From the NCBI RefSeq assembly GCF_030733205.1, contig NZ_JASHJL010000013.1, forward strand, positions 1 through 64,000: a stretch of 64,000 bases of DNA. The letters run 5' to 3'. The position numbers and the translations under genes are program-made. Of this stretch, positions 27,060 to 36,454 are shown in pieces. Position 1 is the stretch's first letter; each line of letters opens with the position of its first letter. The DNA is from Mameliella sp. MMSF_3455 (lineage in GTDB: Bacteria > Pseudomonadota > Alphaproteobacteria > Rhodobacterales > Rhodobacteraceae). The notes below the pieces were generated by a model. It saw only the letters and a program-made list of their open reading frames with translations, did no database searches and was not told the origin of the DNA.

Positions 27060-27683
27060 TCACTTTGCCGCGGGCGGGGTCCGCATGTCACGGGCCAAGG
27101 CCTGCAACTCGTTTCCGAAGCCATCGGTCAGCTTGTCGGCGGCGGCACGCCGGACCTCTTCCGGTTTGTTCTGACCCAGCTTGAAGGTGCTCTGGACCTC
27201 TTTGATCTCCAGCCGGAACGGCAGGATCATCCGCAGAAAACGGGCCTTTGTCTCGGCGGTCATCTTGTCCATCGTCCAGGGTTGCTTGTCGCCAATGCGC
27301 GCTTCGAAGGCGGCGCTCTGTGCCGCCAAGAGCGGCTCCAGTTCCGAGACCGGGCGCGGGTGCAGGGTCCCGATCAGGTGGACGGCGGTGTAGTTCCAGG
27401 TCGGCACCTGGTCCTCGATCCCGTACCAGTCGGGCGAGACATATCCATCCGGGCCGCTCACGGCCAGCGTGACGGGCCGTGGTGCCGCACAGGCCCGCGC
27501 GATGGGGTTGGACCGCACCAGGTGCAGGTCGGCCTCTGTGCCGCTCTCAGACAGCAGGAAGGGCACATGCGACAGCAGCGGCGCGGCCTCGGTCGAGAGC
27601 GTGAGCACCCCGAAGGACCGGGCGCGCACCAGCGCCAACGCGGTGGCGCGGTCGGACTGCCGGAAGGTCGGATTGGGGTGCAT
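27060..27683 (-). CDS. FMN-binding negative transcriptional regulator, PaiB family
   Basis: A 207-residue split-barrel flavin-binding protein. It has the PaiB hallmarks SHVPFLL, GPDGYVSPDWYG and VPTWNYTAVHLIG. In Bacillus PaiB affects sporulation and protease genes; in proteobacteria the role is unknown, and some relatives may be enzymes. It ends 3 bases from the mtaB stop region, so dapF-mtaB-paiB probably form one minus-strand transcript. Confidence 0.85.
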   Translation of the reverse strand: MHPNPTFRQSDRATALALVRARSFGVLTLSTEAAPLLSHVPFLLSESGTEADLHLVRSNPIARACAAPRPVTLAVSGPDGYVSPDWYGIEDQVPTWNYTAVHLIGTLHPRPVSELEPLLAAQSAAFEARIGDKQPWTMDKMTAETKARFLRMILPFRLEIKEVQSTFKLGQNKPEEVRRAAADKLTDGFGNELQALARDMRTPPAAK

Positions 27684-27686
27684 GGG

Positions 27687-28940
27687 TCAGGCCGTCAGTT
27701 GCTGGCCATCTACGCCGGTGATCCGCGCCTGAACGATCTGGCCGACGGGCTGCGGGGCGGCAAAACGCACCTCGGTGAACTGTTCGGTGCGGCCCATGTC
27801 CGGCGCCTCCATCAGAACCGCGTGGTCGCGCCCGGTCTGGGCCGCGAGGTGCGTCTGCACCTGTGCCTCTCCGGCGGCGCGCAGGCGTGCGGCGCGCCTT
27901 TTGATGACACTGCCGTTGATCTGCTGCGGAATGCGTGCGGCGGGGGTGCCGGGGCGGGCCGAGTAGGGGAAGACGTGCAGCCAGGTCAGGTCGCAGTCGG
28001 AGACCAGCCTGAGCGAGTTCTCGAAATGAGCCTCGGTCTCGGTCGGGAAACCGGCGATGATGTCGGCGCCAAAGGTCATCTCGGGGCGGAGGCGGCGCGC
28101 CTCTTCGCAGAAACGGATGGCATCGTCGCGCAGGTGGCGGCGTTTCATCCGCTTGAGGATCAGATCGTCGCCGTGTTGCAGGGACAGGTGCAGGTGCGGC
28201 ATCAGCCTTGGCTCGGAGGCGATCGCCAGCATCAGGTTGTCATCCGCCTCGATCGAATCGATCGAGGAGATACGCAGGCGCGGCACATCGGTCAGCCGCA
28301 GGATGCGCATGACCAGATCGCCCAGGCGCGGTTCCCCGGGCAGGTCGGCCCCCCAGGAGGTCAGGTCGACCCCGGTCAGCACCACCTCGTTATAACCCTG
28401 ATCCACGAGGCGCTTGATCTGATCCACCACGACACCGGCGGGGACAGAGCGCGAGTTCCCCCGGCCATAGGGGATGATGCAGAAGGTACAGCGGTGATCG
28501 CAGCCGTTCTGCACCTGGATATAGGCGCGGCTACGCGTGCCGAAACCGTCGATCAGGTGGCCGGCGGTTTCGGTCACCGACATGATGTCGTTGACCTGCA
28601 CCTTTTCCGTCTCGCCGATGAAATCCCCGGCGAGGCCCTTCCATGTATCGGGGGCCATCTTCTCGGTGTTGCCGATGACGGCATCGACCTCTTCCATGGC
28701 GGCAAAGCTGTCGGGGTCGATCTGGGCGGCGCAGCCGGTGACGATGACGCGGGCGTCCGGGTTCTCGCGGCGCAGGCGCCGGATTTCCTGACGCGCCTTG
28801 CGCACGGCCTCCTGGGTGACGGCGCAGGTGTTGACCACCACGGCGTCATCGACGCCGGCCGCCTCGGCGAGATCCTTCATCGCCTCGGTCTCGTAGGCGT
28901 TCAGGCGGCAGCCGAGGGTGGTGAACTTGGGGGCACTCAT
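27687..28940 (-). CDS. mtaB: tRNA t6A37 methylthiotransferase MtaB
   Basis: A 417-residue radical SAM methylthiotransferase that converts t6A37 to ms2t6A in ANN-decoding tRNAs such as tRNA-Lys. The N-terminal UPF0004 domain has [10 protein letters not shown] and NTCAVT; the radical SAM cluster is [19 protein letters not shown] (CxxxCxxC); a TRAM domain ends it. I start at MSAPKF (28940), whose ATG overlaps the dapF stop (ATGA). The substrate tRNA-Lys gene lies about 1 kb away, probably by chance. Confidence 0.92.
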   Translation of the reverse strand: MSAPKFTTLGCRLNAYETEAMKDLAEAAGVDDAVVVNTCAVTQEAVRKARQEIRRLRRENPDARVIVTGCAAQIDPDSFAAMEEVDAVIGNTEKMAPDTWKGLAGDFIGETEKVQVNDIMSVTETAGHLIDGFGTRSRAYIQVQNGCDHRCTFCIIPYGRGNSRSVPAGVVVDQIKRLVDQGYNEVVLTGVDLTSWGADLPGEPRLGDLVMRILRLTDVPRLRISSIDSIEADDNLMLAIASEPRLMPHLHLSLQHGDDLILKRMKRRHLRDDAIRFCEEARRLRPEMTFGADIIAGFPTETEAHFENSLRLVSDCDLTWLHVFPYSARPGTPAARIPQQINGSVIKRRAARLRAAGEAQVQTHLAAQTGRDHAVLMEAPDMGRTEQFTEVRFAAPQPVGQIVQARITGVDGQQLTA

Positions 28941-29767
28941 GGGTTCGCGTCCAGCCATTGGGCGGTGAACTGCCCGTCAAAGACATGGGCGGTGCCGCCG
29001 GTCATCCAGACGCCGTCGTCGCGCCAGTCGACCTGAAGCGTGCCGCCGTCGAGATCGATTCGCACGCTGCGCCCGGTCAGGCCGCGCCGCGCGGCGGCCA
29101 CGGCCGTGGCGCAGGAGGACGAACCGGAGGCCAGGGTCACGCCCACGCCGCGTTCCCAGACCCGCATCCGCAGGTGGTTTTCGCCCAGCAGGCTGGCCAC
29201 CTGCACGTTGGTGCGCTGCGGGTACAGCGGGTGGTGTTCGTAGCGTGGGCCGAAGGTGTCCAGCGCGACGGCCTCGGCGTCCTCGACGAAGAAGGTGCAA
29301 TGCGGGTTGCCCATGCCGGTGGCGGTCGGTCCGCCCTCGATCGGCAGCTCCAGCGTGTCCATTTCCTCGGCCAGCGGGATCTCGGCCCAGTCCAGCTGCG
29401 GCGCTCCCATGTTGACAGAGGTCAGCCCGTTGCCTGCATCCACGGCCTCGAGCGTGCCGCGATCGGTGGTGAGGTTCAGGCGGGTCTCTCCGGTCTGGTC
29501 CATCAGGTGACGGGCGATGCAGCGGGTGGCATTGCCGCAGGCCGCCGAGGTAGAGCCGTCGGAGTTGTAGAAGGTCAGGTGCGGCTGGTTGCCGTTCTGC
29601 GTGATGACGGCCAGCTGGTCGAATCCCACGCCCCTGTGGCGGTCGGCGATGGCCGCGATTCGCGCAGCGGTCAGCGTCGCCTCACGCTGCCGCGAGTCGA
29701 TCACCACGAAGTCATTGCCAAGCCCGTGCATTTTCATGAAGGGCAGTGCGCGCGCGTCCTGTGTCAT
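28937..29767 (-). CDS. dapF: Diaminopimelate epimerase-like protein with an altered second catalytic site
   Basis: A 276-residue protein with DapF architecture: [13 protein letters not shown] at the start, [10 protein letters not shown] (Cys77) in the first half and [17 protein letters not shown] in the second. DapF makes meso-diaminopimelate for lysine and peptidoglycan using two cysteines. Here the first one is kept, but the second, in the usual ACGxGxC motif, is Ser214; the neighbouring Gly of CGNG is also Ala. So activity is uncertain. The start at 29767 gives the standard N-terminus. It is first in the dapF-mtaB-paiB run. Confidence 0.85.
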   Translation of the reverse strand: MTQDARALPFMKMHGLGNDFVVIDSRQREATLTAARIAAIADRHRGVGFDQLAVITQNGNQPHLTFYNSDGSTSAACGNATRCIARHLMDQTGETRLNLTTDRGTLEAVDAGNGLTSVNMGAPQLDWAEIPLAEEMDTLELPIEGGPTATGMGNPHCTFFVEDAEAVALDTFGPRYEHHPLYPQRTNVQVASLLGENHLRMRVWERGVGVTLASGSSSCATAVAAARRGLTGRSVRIDLDGGTLQVDWRDDGVWMTGGTAHVFDGQFTAQWLDANP

Positions 29768-29854
29768 GGCGCGCGATATACGCCTGTCGCAGGGCGGTTT
29801 CCAGTGTCGCGGCGAGCGATGAGAAAAAGCCTGCAAGATTCCTGATTTTTTGGC

Positions 29855-29883
29855 TTGACCCCGACCGGGCATATTCATAGTTA
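29855..29883 (+). promoter_or_regulatory. Promoter of tRNA-Lys
   Basis: TTGACC (29855-29860), 17 bases, TAGTTA (29878-29883), placing the transcription start about 6 bases before the mature tRNA. The boxes are identical to those of the rpsM promoter at 24213. Confidence 0.75.
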
Positions 29884-29895
29884 GGCCGCCACAGT

Positions 29896-29971
29896 GGGCC
29901 GTTAGCTCAGTTGGTAGAGCAACTGACTTTTAATCAGTGGGTCGTAGGTTCGAATCCTACACGGCTCACCA
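29896..29971 (+). tRNA. tRNA-Lys (anticodon TTT)
   Basis: A complete cloverleaf: acceptor GGGCCGT with ACGGCTC (one G-U pair), D-arm with GCTCAGTTGGTAGAGC, anticodon stem CTGA/TCAG with loop CTTTTAA, and T-arm GTAGGTTCGAATCCTAC. The encoded CCA ends at 29971. It stands alone and has its own promoter and terminator. Confidence 0.98.
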
Positions 29972-29977
29972 CTGAAT

Positions 29978-30016
29978 CAAGGGCTTGGCCAGAGATGGCC
30001 AAGCCCTTGTTCGTTT
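29978..30016 (+). terminator. Terminator after tRNA-Lys
   Basis: A perfect 14-bp stem CAAGGGCTTGGCCA (29978-29991) with TGGCCAAGCCCTTG (29996-30009), loop GAGA, then TTCGTTTT. Confidence 0.9.
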
Positions 30017-30132
30017 TGGGGGCCTGCTGTCCGCCTTCTTCCCGACCTTGATCGCCGGGTTCTGCCGGGTTGCACATATCCGCGGCGGAGGGCGTCCATT
30101 TCCCATGCGATCGGGCAGGCGCCGCGCGGTCC

Positions 30133-30146
30133 TTGATGCCGATCAA
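30133..30146. promoter_or_regulatory. FNR-type box upstream of the APH/AAA kinase
   Basis: TTGAT-GCCG-ATCAA, a perfect match to the FNR/Anr consensus TTGATnnnnATCAA, 69 bases before the ATG at 30215. A good -10 is not obvious at the expected distance (about 30168), in contrast to the other three boxes of this region. Confidence 0.7.
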
Positions 30147-30214
30147 GGGGCCAGATTGCCGGACGTGGGATGACGGGGCAGGGATCAGGCCCTGGGACAG
30201 GAGCGTCGGACGGA

Positions 30215-31750
30215 ATGGCGGATCAGGAAGAGGTCGTGGCCTTTCTGCAGCGCCCCGCGCTTTACGCCGGGGCCGTGGAGGTGGACGTGGTTAGGACGCA
30301 TGGGGCCTATGTCTTTCTCGGCGGCGACACGGCGCTCAAGATCAAGCGGGCGGTGCGCTACGACTACCTCGATTACTCGACGTCGGAACTGCGCGCGGCG
30401 GCTTTGCGGCGAGAGCTGGAACTGAACGCGCCCGCGGCGCCGATGATCTATCGCGACATGGTGGCGGTGACGCGAGGGGCGGACGGTGCGCTGGCGCTGG
30501 ATGGCGAGGGCGAGGTGGTGGAATGGGCGCTGCGGATGTGGCGGTTTCCGGACGCGGACCAGCTGGACAAGGTGGCAGGGCGCGGTGCGCTGGACCGGCC
30601 GCTGGCCGAGACCCTGGGCGCCTGCATCGCGCAGTATCACGCAGAGGCCCCGGCAAGGGCCGCGCCGGATGGTGCGCGGCGGATCGGGGACATCCTGGAT
30701 GAGCTGGGGCGCGAATTCGCGGGCATGGCTGACGCGTTGCCAGCCGAGCGGACCGCGCGCTTTCTGGACCGGGCAAGGGCGAGGCTGGTGCGGCAGGGGG
30801 CGGTGTTGGACAGCCGGGCCGAGGCGGGCCACGTCCGACGCTGCCACGGCGACCTGCACCTGCGCAACATCGTCCTGATCGAGGGCCGGCCAGTGCCCTT
30901 CGACGCGCTGGAATTCAGCGAGGACCTGGGCACCTGCGACGTGCTGTACGATCTGGCCTTCCTGCTGATGGACCTGCGCCACCGGGGGCTTGCATGGGCC
31001 GCGAACGCGGTGCTGAACCGCTATCTTTTCGCGGCGGAGACCAATGATCACTATCGCGGGCTGGCCGCGCTGCCGTTGTTCCAGGCGGTGCGCGCGGGCA
31101 TCAGCGCGATGGTGGCGGTCCAGACCGCGCGGGCCCGGGGTGACGGTGCGCCCCTGCTGCAGGAGGCTCGGCGCTACCTTGACGATGCCATCGCCGTGCT
31201 GGAGCCGGTGGCGCCGAGGCTGGTGGCCTTGGGTGGGCTGTCCGGCACGGGCAAGACCACGGTGACGCGCGGGCTGGCACCGGACCTGGGGGCGGCTCCG
31301 GGCGCGGTCCACCTGCGCAGCGACATGATCCGCAAGGCGCTGAGCGGGGTCGATCCCCTGACGCCGCTGGATGCACGCGGCTATAGGCCGGAGGTCAGCG
31401 CGGCGGTCTATGACCGGATAAGGGCGCTGGCGCGCGAGGTTCTGCAGGCGGGACAGACGGTGATCGCGGATGCGGTCTTTCTGAACCCGGACGAACGCGC
31501 GGCGATGGCGCGCATCGCCGGTGACCTGGGCGTGGGCTTTACCGGGCTTTGGCTGGAGGCGGAGGCCGGCAGGCTGGTTGCCCGCGTGTCGGACCGCCGG
31601 GGCGATGCCTCGGACGCGGATGCCGGGGTTGTCCGCGCACAGATGGACAGGGACGCAGGCCGTATCGACTGGACGCGGGTGGATGCCTCGGCCGGGGCGG
31701 AAACGGTGCTGGCAGCTTGCCGGAGTGTGCTCGGGGATCGGGGTGCATGA
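30215..31750 (+). CDS. Bifunctional aminoglycoside-phosphotransferase-like/ATP-binding protein
   Basis: A 511-residue two-domain protein. The N-terminal part is a kinase of the APH fold with CHGDLHLRN (about 209-217) and PVPFDALEFSEDLGTCDVLYD metal-binding segment. The C-terminal part is a P-loop kinase with GGLSGTGKTT (about 338-347), HLRSDMIRK and an induced zeta-toxin/gluconate-kinase-like lid. The natural substrate is unknown. Mycobacterial Rv2004c has, from memory, the same layout and belongs to the hypoxia (DosR) regulon. The start at 30215 lies after the proposed FNR box; the ATG at 30170 would precede the transcript start. Confidence 0.85.
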   Translation: MADQEEVVAFLQRPALYAGAVEVDVVRTHGAYVFLGGDTALKIKRAVRYDYLDYSTSELRAAALRRELELNAPAAPMIYRDMVAVTRGADGALALDGEGEVVEWALRMWRFPDADQLDKVAGRGALDRPLAETLGACIAQYHAEAPARAAPDGARRIGDILDELGREFAGMADALPAERTARFLDRARARLVRQGAVLDSRAEAGHVRRCHGDLHLRNIVLIEGRPVPFDALEFSEDLGTCDVLYDLAFLLMDLRHRGLAWAANAVLNRYLFAAETNDHYRGLAALPLFQAVRAGISAMVAVQTARARGDGAPLLQEARRYLDDAIAVLEPVAPRLVALGGLSGTGKTTVTRGLAPDLGAAPGAVHLRSDMIRKALSGVDPLTPLDARGYRPEVSAAVYDRIRALAREVLQAGQTVIADAVFLNPDERAAMARIAGDLGVGFTGLWLEAEAGRLVARVSDRRGDASDADAGVVRAQMDRDAGRIDWTRVDASAGAETVLAACRSVLGDRGA

Positions 31751-31926
31751 ACCGGCCCGGCGGCATCCGGATCCAGCACGAAAGCCCGGGCGGGCGCCTG
31801 CGGCTGCGGGTGGACGGCCTGCGCCACGCCAGGGGTGAGCATCACGGCGCCGGCCGTGACCTGTGCCCCAGCATGACGTTCATGGCAAACCCTCCGGTTC
31901 GGTGCCTTGACGATGCGACGATGCCC

Positions 31927-33636
31927 TCATGTCTGCAAGACGTAGCTGCCCGGCGCGGCCATCAGCGGCGGCAACCCGGCCTCTGCCCGACCCATCGGCG
32001 GCGGGGCGCCCCTGTCGCCGCCGCTTTTTGTCCGCAGCCAGTCGAACCAGACCGGCCACCACGAACCGTCCTCGGGGTCATGGCGGGTCAGCCAGGTGTC
32101 CGGATCCATGTACTTGCGGCCGGGCGGACGGTGGCCGCGACGGAAATGTCGATGGGGCTGCCCCGGCACGCTGAGCACACCGCCGTTGTGCCCGCCCGAG
32201 GTCAGGACAAAGGTCAGGTCGCCATCGGTGAACAGCGCCGTCTTGTAGACCGAACGCCATGGCGCGATGTGGTCCTTTTCCGTGCCCAGCACGAAGAAGG
32301 GGGCGGAAACATCCTTGAGCGCGATCACCCGTCCCTCGACCGAAAAGCGTCCGGCGGTCAGGCGGTTTTCAAGGAACAGCCCGCGCAGGTATTCCGAGTG
32401 CATCCGGTAGGGCATCCGCGTGGCGTCCATGTTCCAGGCCGCCAGATCGAACATGGCGTCCTCTTCCCCCAGCAGGTAGCGGCGCAACAGGCGGCTCCAG
32501 ACCAGGTCGCGGGCGCGCAGGATCTGGAAGGCGCCGGCCATCTGCGGCGCATCCAGATAGCCCTTGTCCCACATCATGTCCTCGAGGAAGGCGATCTGGC
32601 TTTCGTCGACGAAGAGCATCAGTTCGCCCGCCTCGGAGAAATCGGTCTGCCCGGCCAGCAGCGTGATCGAGGCCAGCCGGTCATCGCCGTCGCGCGCCAT
32701 GGCCGCCGCCGCGATGGCCAGGATGGTGCCGCCCAGGCAATAGCCGCAGGCGTGCACGCGGGGCGCCCGGGTGATGATCTGCACCGCCTCCAGCGCCTCC
32801 ATCACGCCACGGCGGCGGTAATCTTCCAGTGACAGGTCGCTTTGCGCGGCGGTGGGGTTGCACCAGGAGATGGCGAAAACGGTAAACCCCTGCGCCACCA
32901 GCCGTGCGATGAGCGATTTCGGCGGGCTGAGGTCGAGGATGTAGTATTTCATGATCCATGCCGGGACGATCAGCAGCGGCTTGGCGTGGACGGTTTCCGT
33001 CTGCGGGGCGTACTGGATCAGTTCGAACAGGTCGTTGCGATAAACCACCTGTCCGGGCGTGATGGCGAGGTCCTTGCCCACGTCGAAGCCCTCGGGGCGC
33101 GGGGCGGGCTGTTGCGCGATCATCCGGGCGCTGTCTTCGGCCAGGTGCCTTGCGCCCTCGACGAAATTGCGGCCGCCGGTCTTCAGCGCGGCCTCGACCA
33201 CCTCGGGGTTGGTCAGGGGAAAGTTCGAGGGCGAGACCATGTCGAGCCCCTGCCGGACCATGAAATTCACCCTGTCGGCGCTGATCTTGCGCATGCCGCG
33301 AATTTCGGCGGTGGCCTCCGTCCACCAGGCCTCTTGCGCCAGGAAGGCGGTCTTCATCGCGCGGAAAGGGGGCAGGGCCCAGCCCGGGTGATCGAAGCGA
33401 TGATCGCCGGGCGCGGGCTGCGGTCCCTCTGCTCGTCCGGCAAGGGCCAGCGCGGTTTCGCCCGCGATGCGGGAGGCTTGCTGGGTCAGCGCGGTCATCC
33501 GTCCGGGGGCCGCGGCCAGGTGGGACAGCCAGTCCATCCAGGCCGAGGCGGCGGAATGCGGCGAAAGGCCCCCGGTGGCCCGGGCGCGGGTGGCGCGCAA
33601 TGCGCGGTCCAGCGTGTTGCTGTCGGTGTCGGTCAT
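31927..33636 (-). CDS. phaC: Poly(3-hydroxyalkanoate) synthase-like protein (PhaC family)
   Basis: A 569-residue PhaC-family protein that would polymerise hydroxyacyl-CoA into storage polyester. The N-terminal PhaC domain has NFPLTNPEVVEAALKTGGRN; the alpha/beta hydrolase core carries the lipase-like box GYCLGG with Cys300, EKDHIAPW with the catalytic Asp, and SGGHNGGVLS with the His. Length fits class I synthases. I start at MTDTDS (33636) because the ATG at 33681 lies inside the proposed -10 element. It is divergent from the P-type ATPase gene, with its own FNR-type site in between. Confidence 0.88.
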   Translation of the reverse strand: MTDTDSNTLDRALRATRARATGGLSPHSAASAWMDWLSHLAAAPGRMTALTQQASRIAGETALALAGRAEGPQPAPGDHRFDHPGWALPPFRAMKTAFLAQEAWWTEATAEIRGMRKISADRVNFMVRQGLDMVSPSNFPLTNPEVVEAALKTGGRNFVEGARHLAEDSARMIAQQPAPRPEGFDVGKDLAITPGQVVYRNDLFELIQYAPQTETVHAKPLLIVPAWIMKYYILDLSPPKSLIARLVAQGFTVFAISWCNPTAAQSDLSLEDYRRRGVMEALEAVQIITRAPRVHACGYCLGGTILAIAAAAMARDGDDRLASITLLAGQTDFSEAGELMLFVDESQIAFLEDMMWDKGYLDAPQMAGAFQILRARDLVWSRLLRRYLLGEEDAMFDLAAWNMDATRMPYRMHSEYLRGLFLENRLTAGRFSVEGRVIALKDVSAPFFVLGTEKDHIAPWRSVYKTALFTDGDLTFVLTSGGHNGGVLSVPGQPHRHFRRGHRPPGRKYMDPDTWLTRHDPEDGSWWPVWFDWLRTKSGGDRGAPPPMGRAEAGLPPLMAAPGSYVLQT

Positions 33637-33679
33637 GGCTGGGTCCTGCGGTCGCTTGCCGGAAAGGTGAGTCGCGGGC

Positions 33680-33721
33680 ACCCTAGGCGACGCGCTGCAA
33701 ATTCCGGATGACGTGGATCAA
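33680..33721 (-). promoter_or_regulatory. FNR-type promoter of phaC
   Basis: On the minus strand TTGAT-CCAC-GTCAT (33721-33708) is followed by TAGGGT (33685-33680). The box centre is 29.5 bases from the -10, which equals position -41.5, the class II activator geometry. The start of transcription would be near 33673, giving a 37-base leader. Confidence 0.7.
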
Positions 33722-33751
33722 GGTTTCGGCACGGCGCCGTGCGCGGTGGAT

Positions 33752-33792
33752 TGACGTGCGTCAAGTCATGCGGATCCACCATGCCCTAGGCT
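33752..33792 (+). promoter_or_regulatory. FNR-type promoter of the P-type ATPase gene
   Basis: A perfect palindrome TTGAC-GTGC-GTCAA (33752-33765) with TAGGCT (33787-33792) 28.5 bases from its centre. The transcript would start near 33799 and leave a leader of about 50 bases to the ATG at 33851. Confidence 0.7.
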
Positions 33793-33850
33793 GTGCGGGA
33801 ACGGGACGCGCGCGATCCTGAAACCCTGAACACGACGGATGAGGTGCGGC

Positions 33851-36454
33851 ATGGCAGCGGACACTGGCGGGGCGGTCCTTGGCCTGACCTCCACGCAGGC
33901 GGCAGAACGGCTGGCCGTGGTCGGGCCGAACCAACTGGCCGAAGGGAAACGCGTCTCGCGCTGGATGATCCTGGCGCGGCAGTTCACCAGCCCGCTGATC
34001 TTGATGCTGATCGTCGCCGCCGGGATCGCCGCCGTGCTGGGCGAGCGGGTGGACGCGGTGGCCATCGTGCTGGTCGTGCTGCTGAACGGGGTGCTGGGCT
34101 TCGTGCAGGAATGGCGCACGGAAACGGCGCTGGCGGCGCTGCGGAACATGCTGGCGACAGAGGCGCGGGTGGTGCGCGATGGTGTGCAGGTGATGATCGA
34201 CACGCGCCAGATCGTGCCGGGCGACCTGGTGATCCTGGACAGCGGCGACAAGGTGCCCGCCGACCTGCTGCTGACCTCTGGCATGCGGCTGAAGGTGGAC
34301 GAAAGCATCCTGACCGGGGAATCCGTGCCCGTGGACAAGCACATGGGCGGCGAGGACGTGCCTCTGTTCATGGGGTCGAACGTGGTCGCGGGCCGTGCAG
34401 AGGGCGTGGTGCGGGCCACGGGATCGCATACGGAATTCGGAAACATCGCCGCGTTGACCGCCTCGATCGACCTGGGCGAGACGCACCTGCAAGAGCAACT
34501 GGGCCGGTTGGCGCGCTTGCTGGGGGGCATGGCGCTGGGGCTGGCGGGGCTGGTGCTGGTCGCCGGTCTGTTGGCGGGGCGCGATCTGCACGAGATGTTC
34601 CTGACCGCGATTGCCCTGGCCGTGGCCATGGTGCCCGAGGGGCTGCCGGCGGTGGTCACGATCACGCTGGCGCTGGGCGCTTCGGCGATGCTGCGGCGGC
34701 AGTCGCTGGTGCGGCGGTTGCAGGCGGTCGAGACATTGGGCGCCGCGACGGTGATCTGCACCGACAAGACCGGCACGCTGACGGAAAACGCCATGACGGT
34801 GACGCGGATCTGGACGCCCGGGCGCAGCTACGAGGTCACGGGCACGGGCTATGACCCGGCGGGCCATATCGCGGCGGATGGTGCCCGTGTGCGCGCGGCG
34901 GACGATCCCCGGCTGGCGGAACTGATCGACGTGGGGCTGTCCTGCAACCATGCCGAGTTGAGTCACCGCGATGGAGATTGGCACATGGTCGGCGACCCGA
35001 CCGAGGGCGCGCTGGTCACGCTGGGCTACAAGGGCTGGGCCGACCTGCCGACCCCGGCAGACCGGCTGGCCGAGATCCCCTTTGACGCCGAGCGCAAGCG
35101 CATGAGCGTAGTGATGCGGCGCGGTGCGGGACTGGTGCAGATGGTCAAGGGCGCGCCGGAATCCGTTCTGGATGTCTGCACGCAGGTGCAGGCGGCCGGG
35201 GGCGATCCCGAACCTCTGACCGCCGAACGCCGGGCCGGGATCGAGGCGGTCGCGGCAGAGATGGCCTCGAACGGGCGGCGCCTGCTGGGGTTGGCGATGC
35301 GCCCTGTCGCGGACCCGCTGGCCGGCGAAGAAGGGCTGATCTTCCTCGGGCTGGTGGGCATGATCGACCCGCCGCGCGCCGAGGTGAAACAGGCGGTGAG
35401 CCTGTGTCGCCGCGCGGGCATCCGCGTTGTCATGATTACCGGGGACGCGGCCCCGACAGGGGCCGCCATCGCGCGCGAGATCGGGTTGCGGGTGGACCGC
35501 ATGTTGACCGGCGCGGATCTTGACCGGCTGTCCGAGGCGGACCTGCACGCGTTGCTGAAGGGCGATGTGCATTTCGCCCGCACCGCGCCGGTGCACAAGA
35601 TGCGGCTGGTCGGGGCCTTGCAACAAAGCGGCAACCTGGTCGCGATGACCGGCGACGGGGTCAACGACGCGCCCGCCCTGCGACAGGCGGATATCGGCAT
35701 CGCCATGGGCCAACGGGGCACGGACGTGGCCAAGGATGCCAGCGACCTCGTGCTGCTGGACGACAATTTCGCCACCATCGTCGGCGCGGTCGAAGAAGGG
35801 CGTCGCCAGTTCTCCAATATCCAGCGTTTCGTGCGCTACCTGCTGTCCTCGAACGCGGGCGAGGTGATTGCCATCGTGGTCAACCTGTTCCTGGGAGGGC
35901 CGTTGATCTTTTTGGCGACGCAGATCCTGTGGATGAACCTTGTGACCGATGGTGTGACGGCGGTGGCGCTGGGCATGGAAAAACCGGCGCCCGACCAGAT
36001 GGACCAGCCGCCGGTCCCCGCGGATCACCCGATCCTCGATCTGCCGGGGCTGGCGATCATCGCCTGTTTCGGGCTGTACACCGGGGGTGTCAGCCTCTGG
36101 CTGTTCTATGGCCACCTTGGGCAGGGAGAGGACCTGGCCCGGACGATGGCATTCGCGGGGATCGTGATCTTTGAAAAGGCCAGCGTCTTTGCCTTCCGGT
36201 CGTTCCGCCTGCCGATGTCGGGGATCGGCTATCTTTCGAATCGCCCCCTGTTGCTGGCCTTTTCGGTGACGATGGCGATGCAGGTCGCGGCGATCTACTG
36301 GCCACCGCTGCAACACCTGCTGCACACCGTGCCGCTGACCTGGGAGCAGCTGGGCCTGCTGGGGGCTTTGGCGCTGCCGCTGCTGGTGGTGCCGGAACTG
36401 GTGAAATTTGCCCGCCGGTCGCGGGCGCGGGACCTGCCGGCGGAAGCGCGTTGA
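33851..36454 (+). CDS. Cation-transporting P-type ATPase (P2-type)
   Basis: An 867-residue P2-type ATPase. Cation_ATPase_N start, DESILTGESVPVDKH (about 150-164), MVPEGLPAVVTI in TM4 (PEGLP is the calcium-type signature), the phosphorylation motif ICTDKTGTLTE (about 300-310), MVKGAPE, and MTGDGVNDAPALRQAD (about 597). About ten membrane helices. The ion is not certain: PEGLP suggests Ca2+ or a related cation such as Mn2+. Mycobacterial CtpF is a hypoxia-induced relative. The ATG at 33851 has GAGG upstream. The stop codon lies inside the FNR box of ppsA. Confidence 0.9.
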   Translation: MAADTGGAVLGLTSTQAAERLAVVGPNQLAEGKRVSRWMILARQFTSPLILMLIVAAGIAAVLGERVDAVAIVLVVLLNGVLGFVQEWRTETALAALRNMLATEARVVRDGVQVMIDTRQIVPGDLVILDSGDKVPADLLLTSGMRLKVDESILTGESVPVDKHMGGEDVPLFMGSNVVAGRAEGVVRATGSHTEFGNIAALTASIDLGETHLQEQLGRLARLLGGMALGLAGLVLVAGLLAGRDLHEMFLTAIALAVAMVPEGLPAVVTITLALGASAMLRRQSLVRRLQAVETLGAATVICTDKTGTLTENAMTVTRIWTPGRSYEVTGTGYDPAGHIAADGARVRAADDPRLAELIDVGLSCNHAELSHRDGDWHMVGDPTEGALVTLGYKGWADLPTPADRLAEIPFDAERKRMSVVMRRGAGLVQMVKGAPESVLDVCTQVQAAGGDPEPLTAERRAGIEAVAAEMASNGRRLLGLAMRPVADPLAGEEGLIFLGLVGMIDPPRAEVKQAVSLCRRAGIRVVMITGDAAPTGAAIAREIGLRVDRMLTGADLDRLSEADLHALLKGDVHFARTAPVHKMRLVGALQQSGNLVAMTGDGVNDAPALRQADIGIAMGQRGTDVAKDASDLVLLDDNFATIVGAVEEGRRQFSNIQRFVRYLLSSNAGEVIAIVVNLFLGGPLIFLATQILWMNLVTDGVTAVALGMEKPAPDQMDQPPVPADHPILDLPGLAIIACFGLYTGGVSLWLFYGHLGQGEDLARTMAFAGIVIFEKASVFAFRSFRLPMSGIGYLSNRPLLLAFSVTMAMQVAAIYWPPLQHLLHTVPLTWEQLGLLGALALPLLVVPELVKFARRSRARDLPAEAR

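Noticed and set aside
29934-30146. 70-residue minus-strand ORF ending SRVGFEPTTH
   Set aside because: This ending is the reverse translation of the tRNA T-arm; it is a common spurious ORF over tRNA genes and overlaps tRNA-Lys, its terminator and the FNR box.
31751-31926. Plus-strand ORF continuing past the APH/AAA kinase (from 31747)
   Set aside because: It runs antisense over phaC, has Arg/Pro-rich shadow composition and no ribosome binding site; phaC has clear catalytic motifs.
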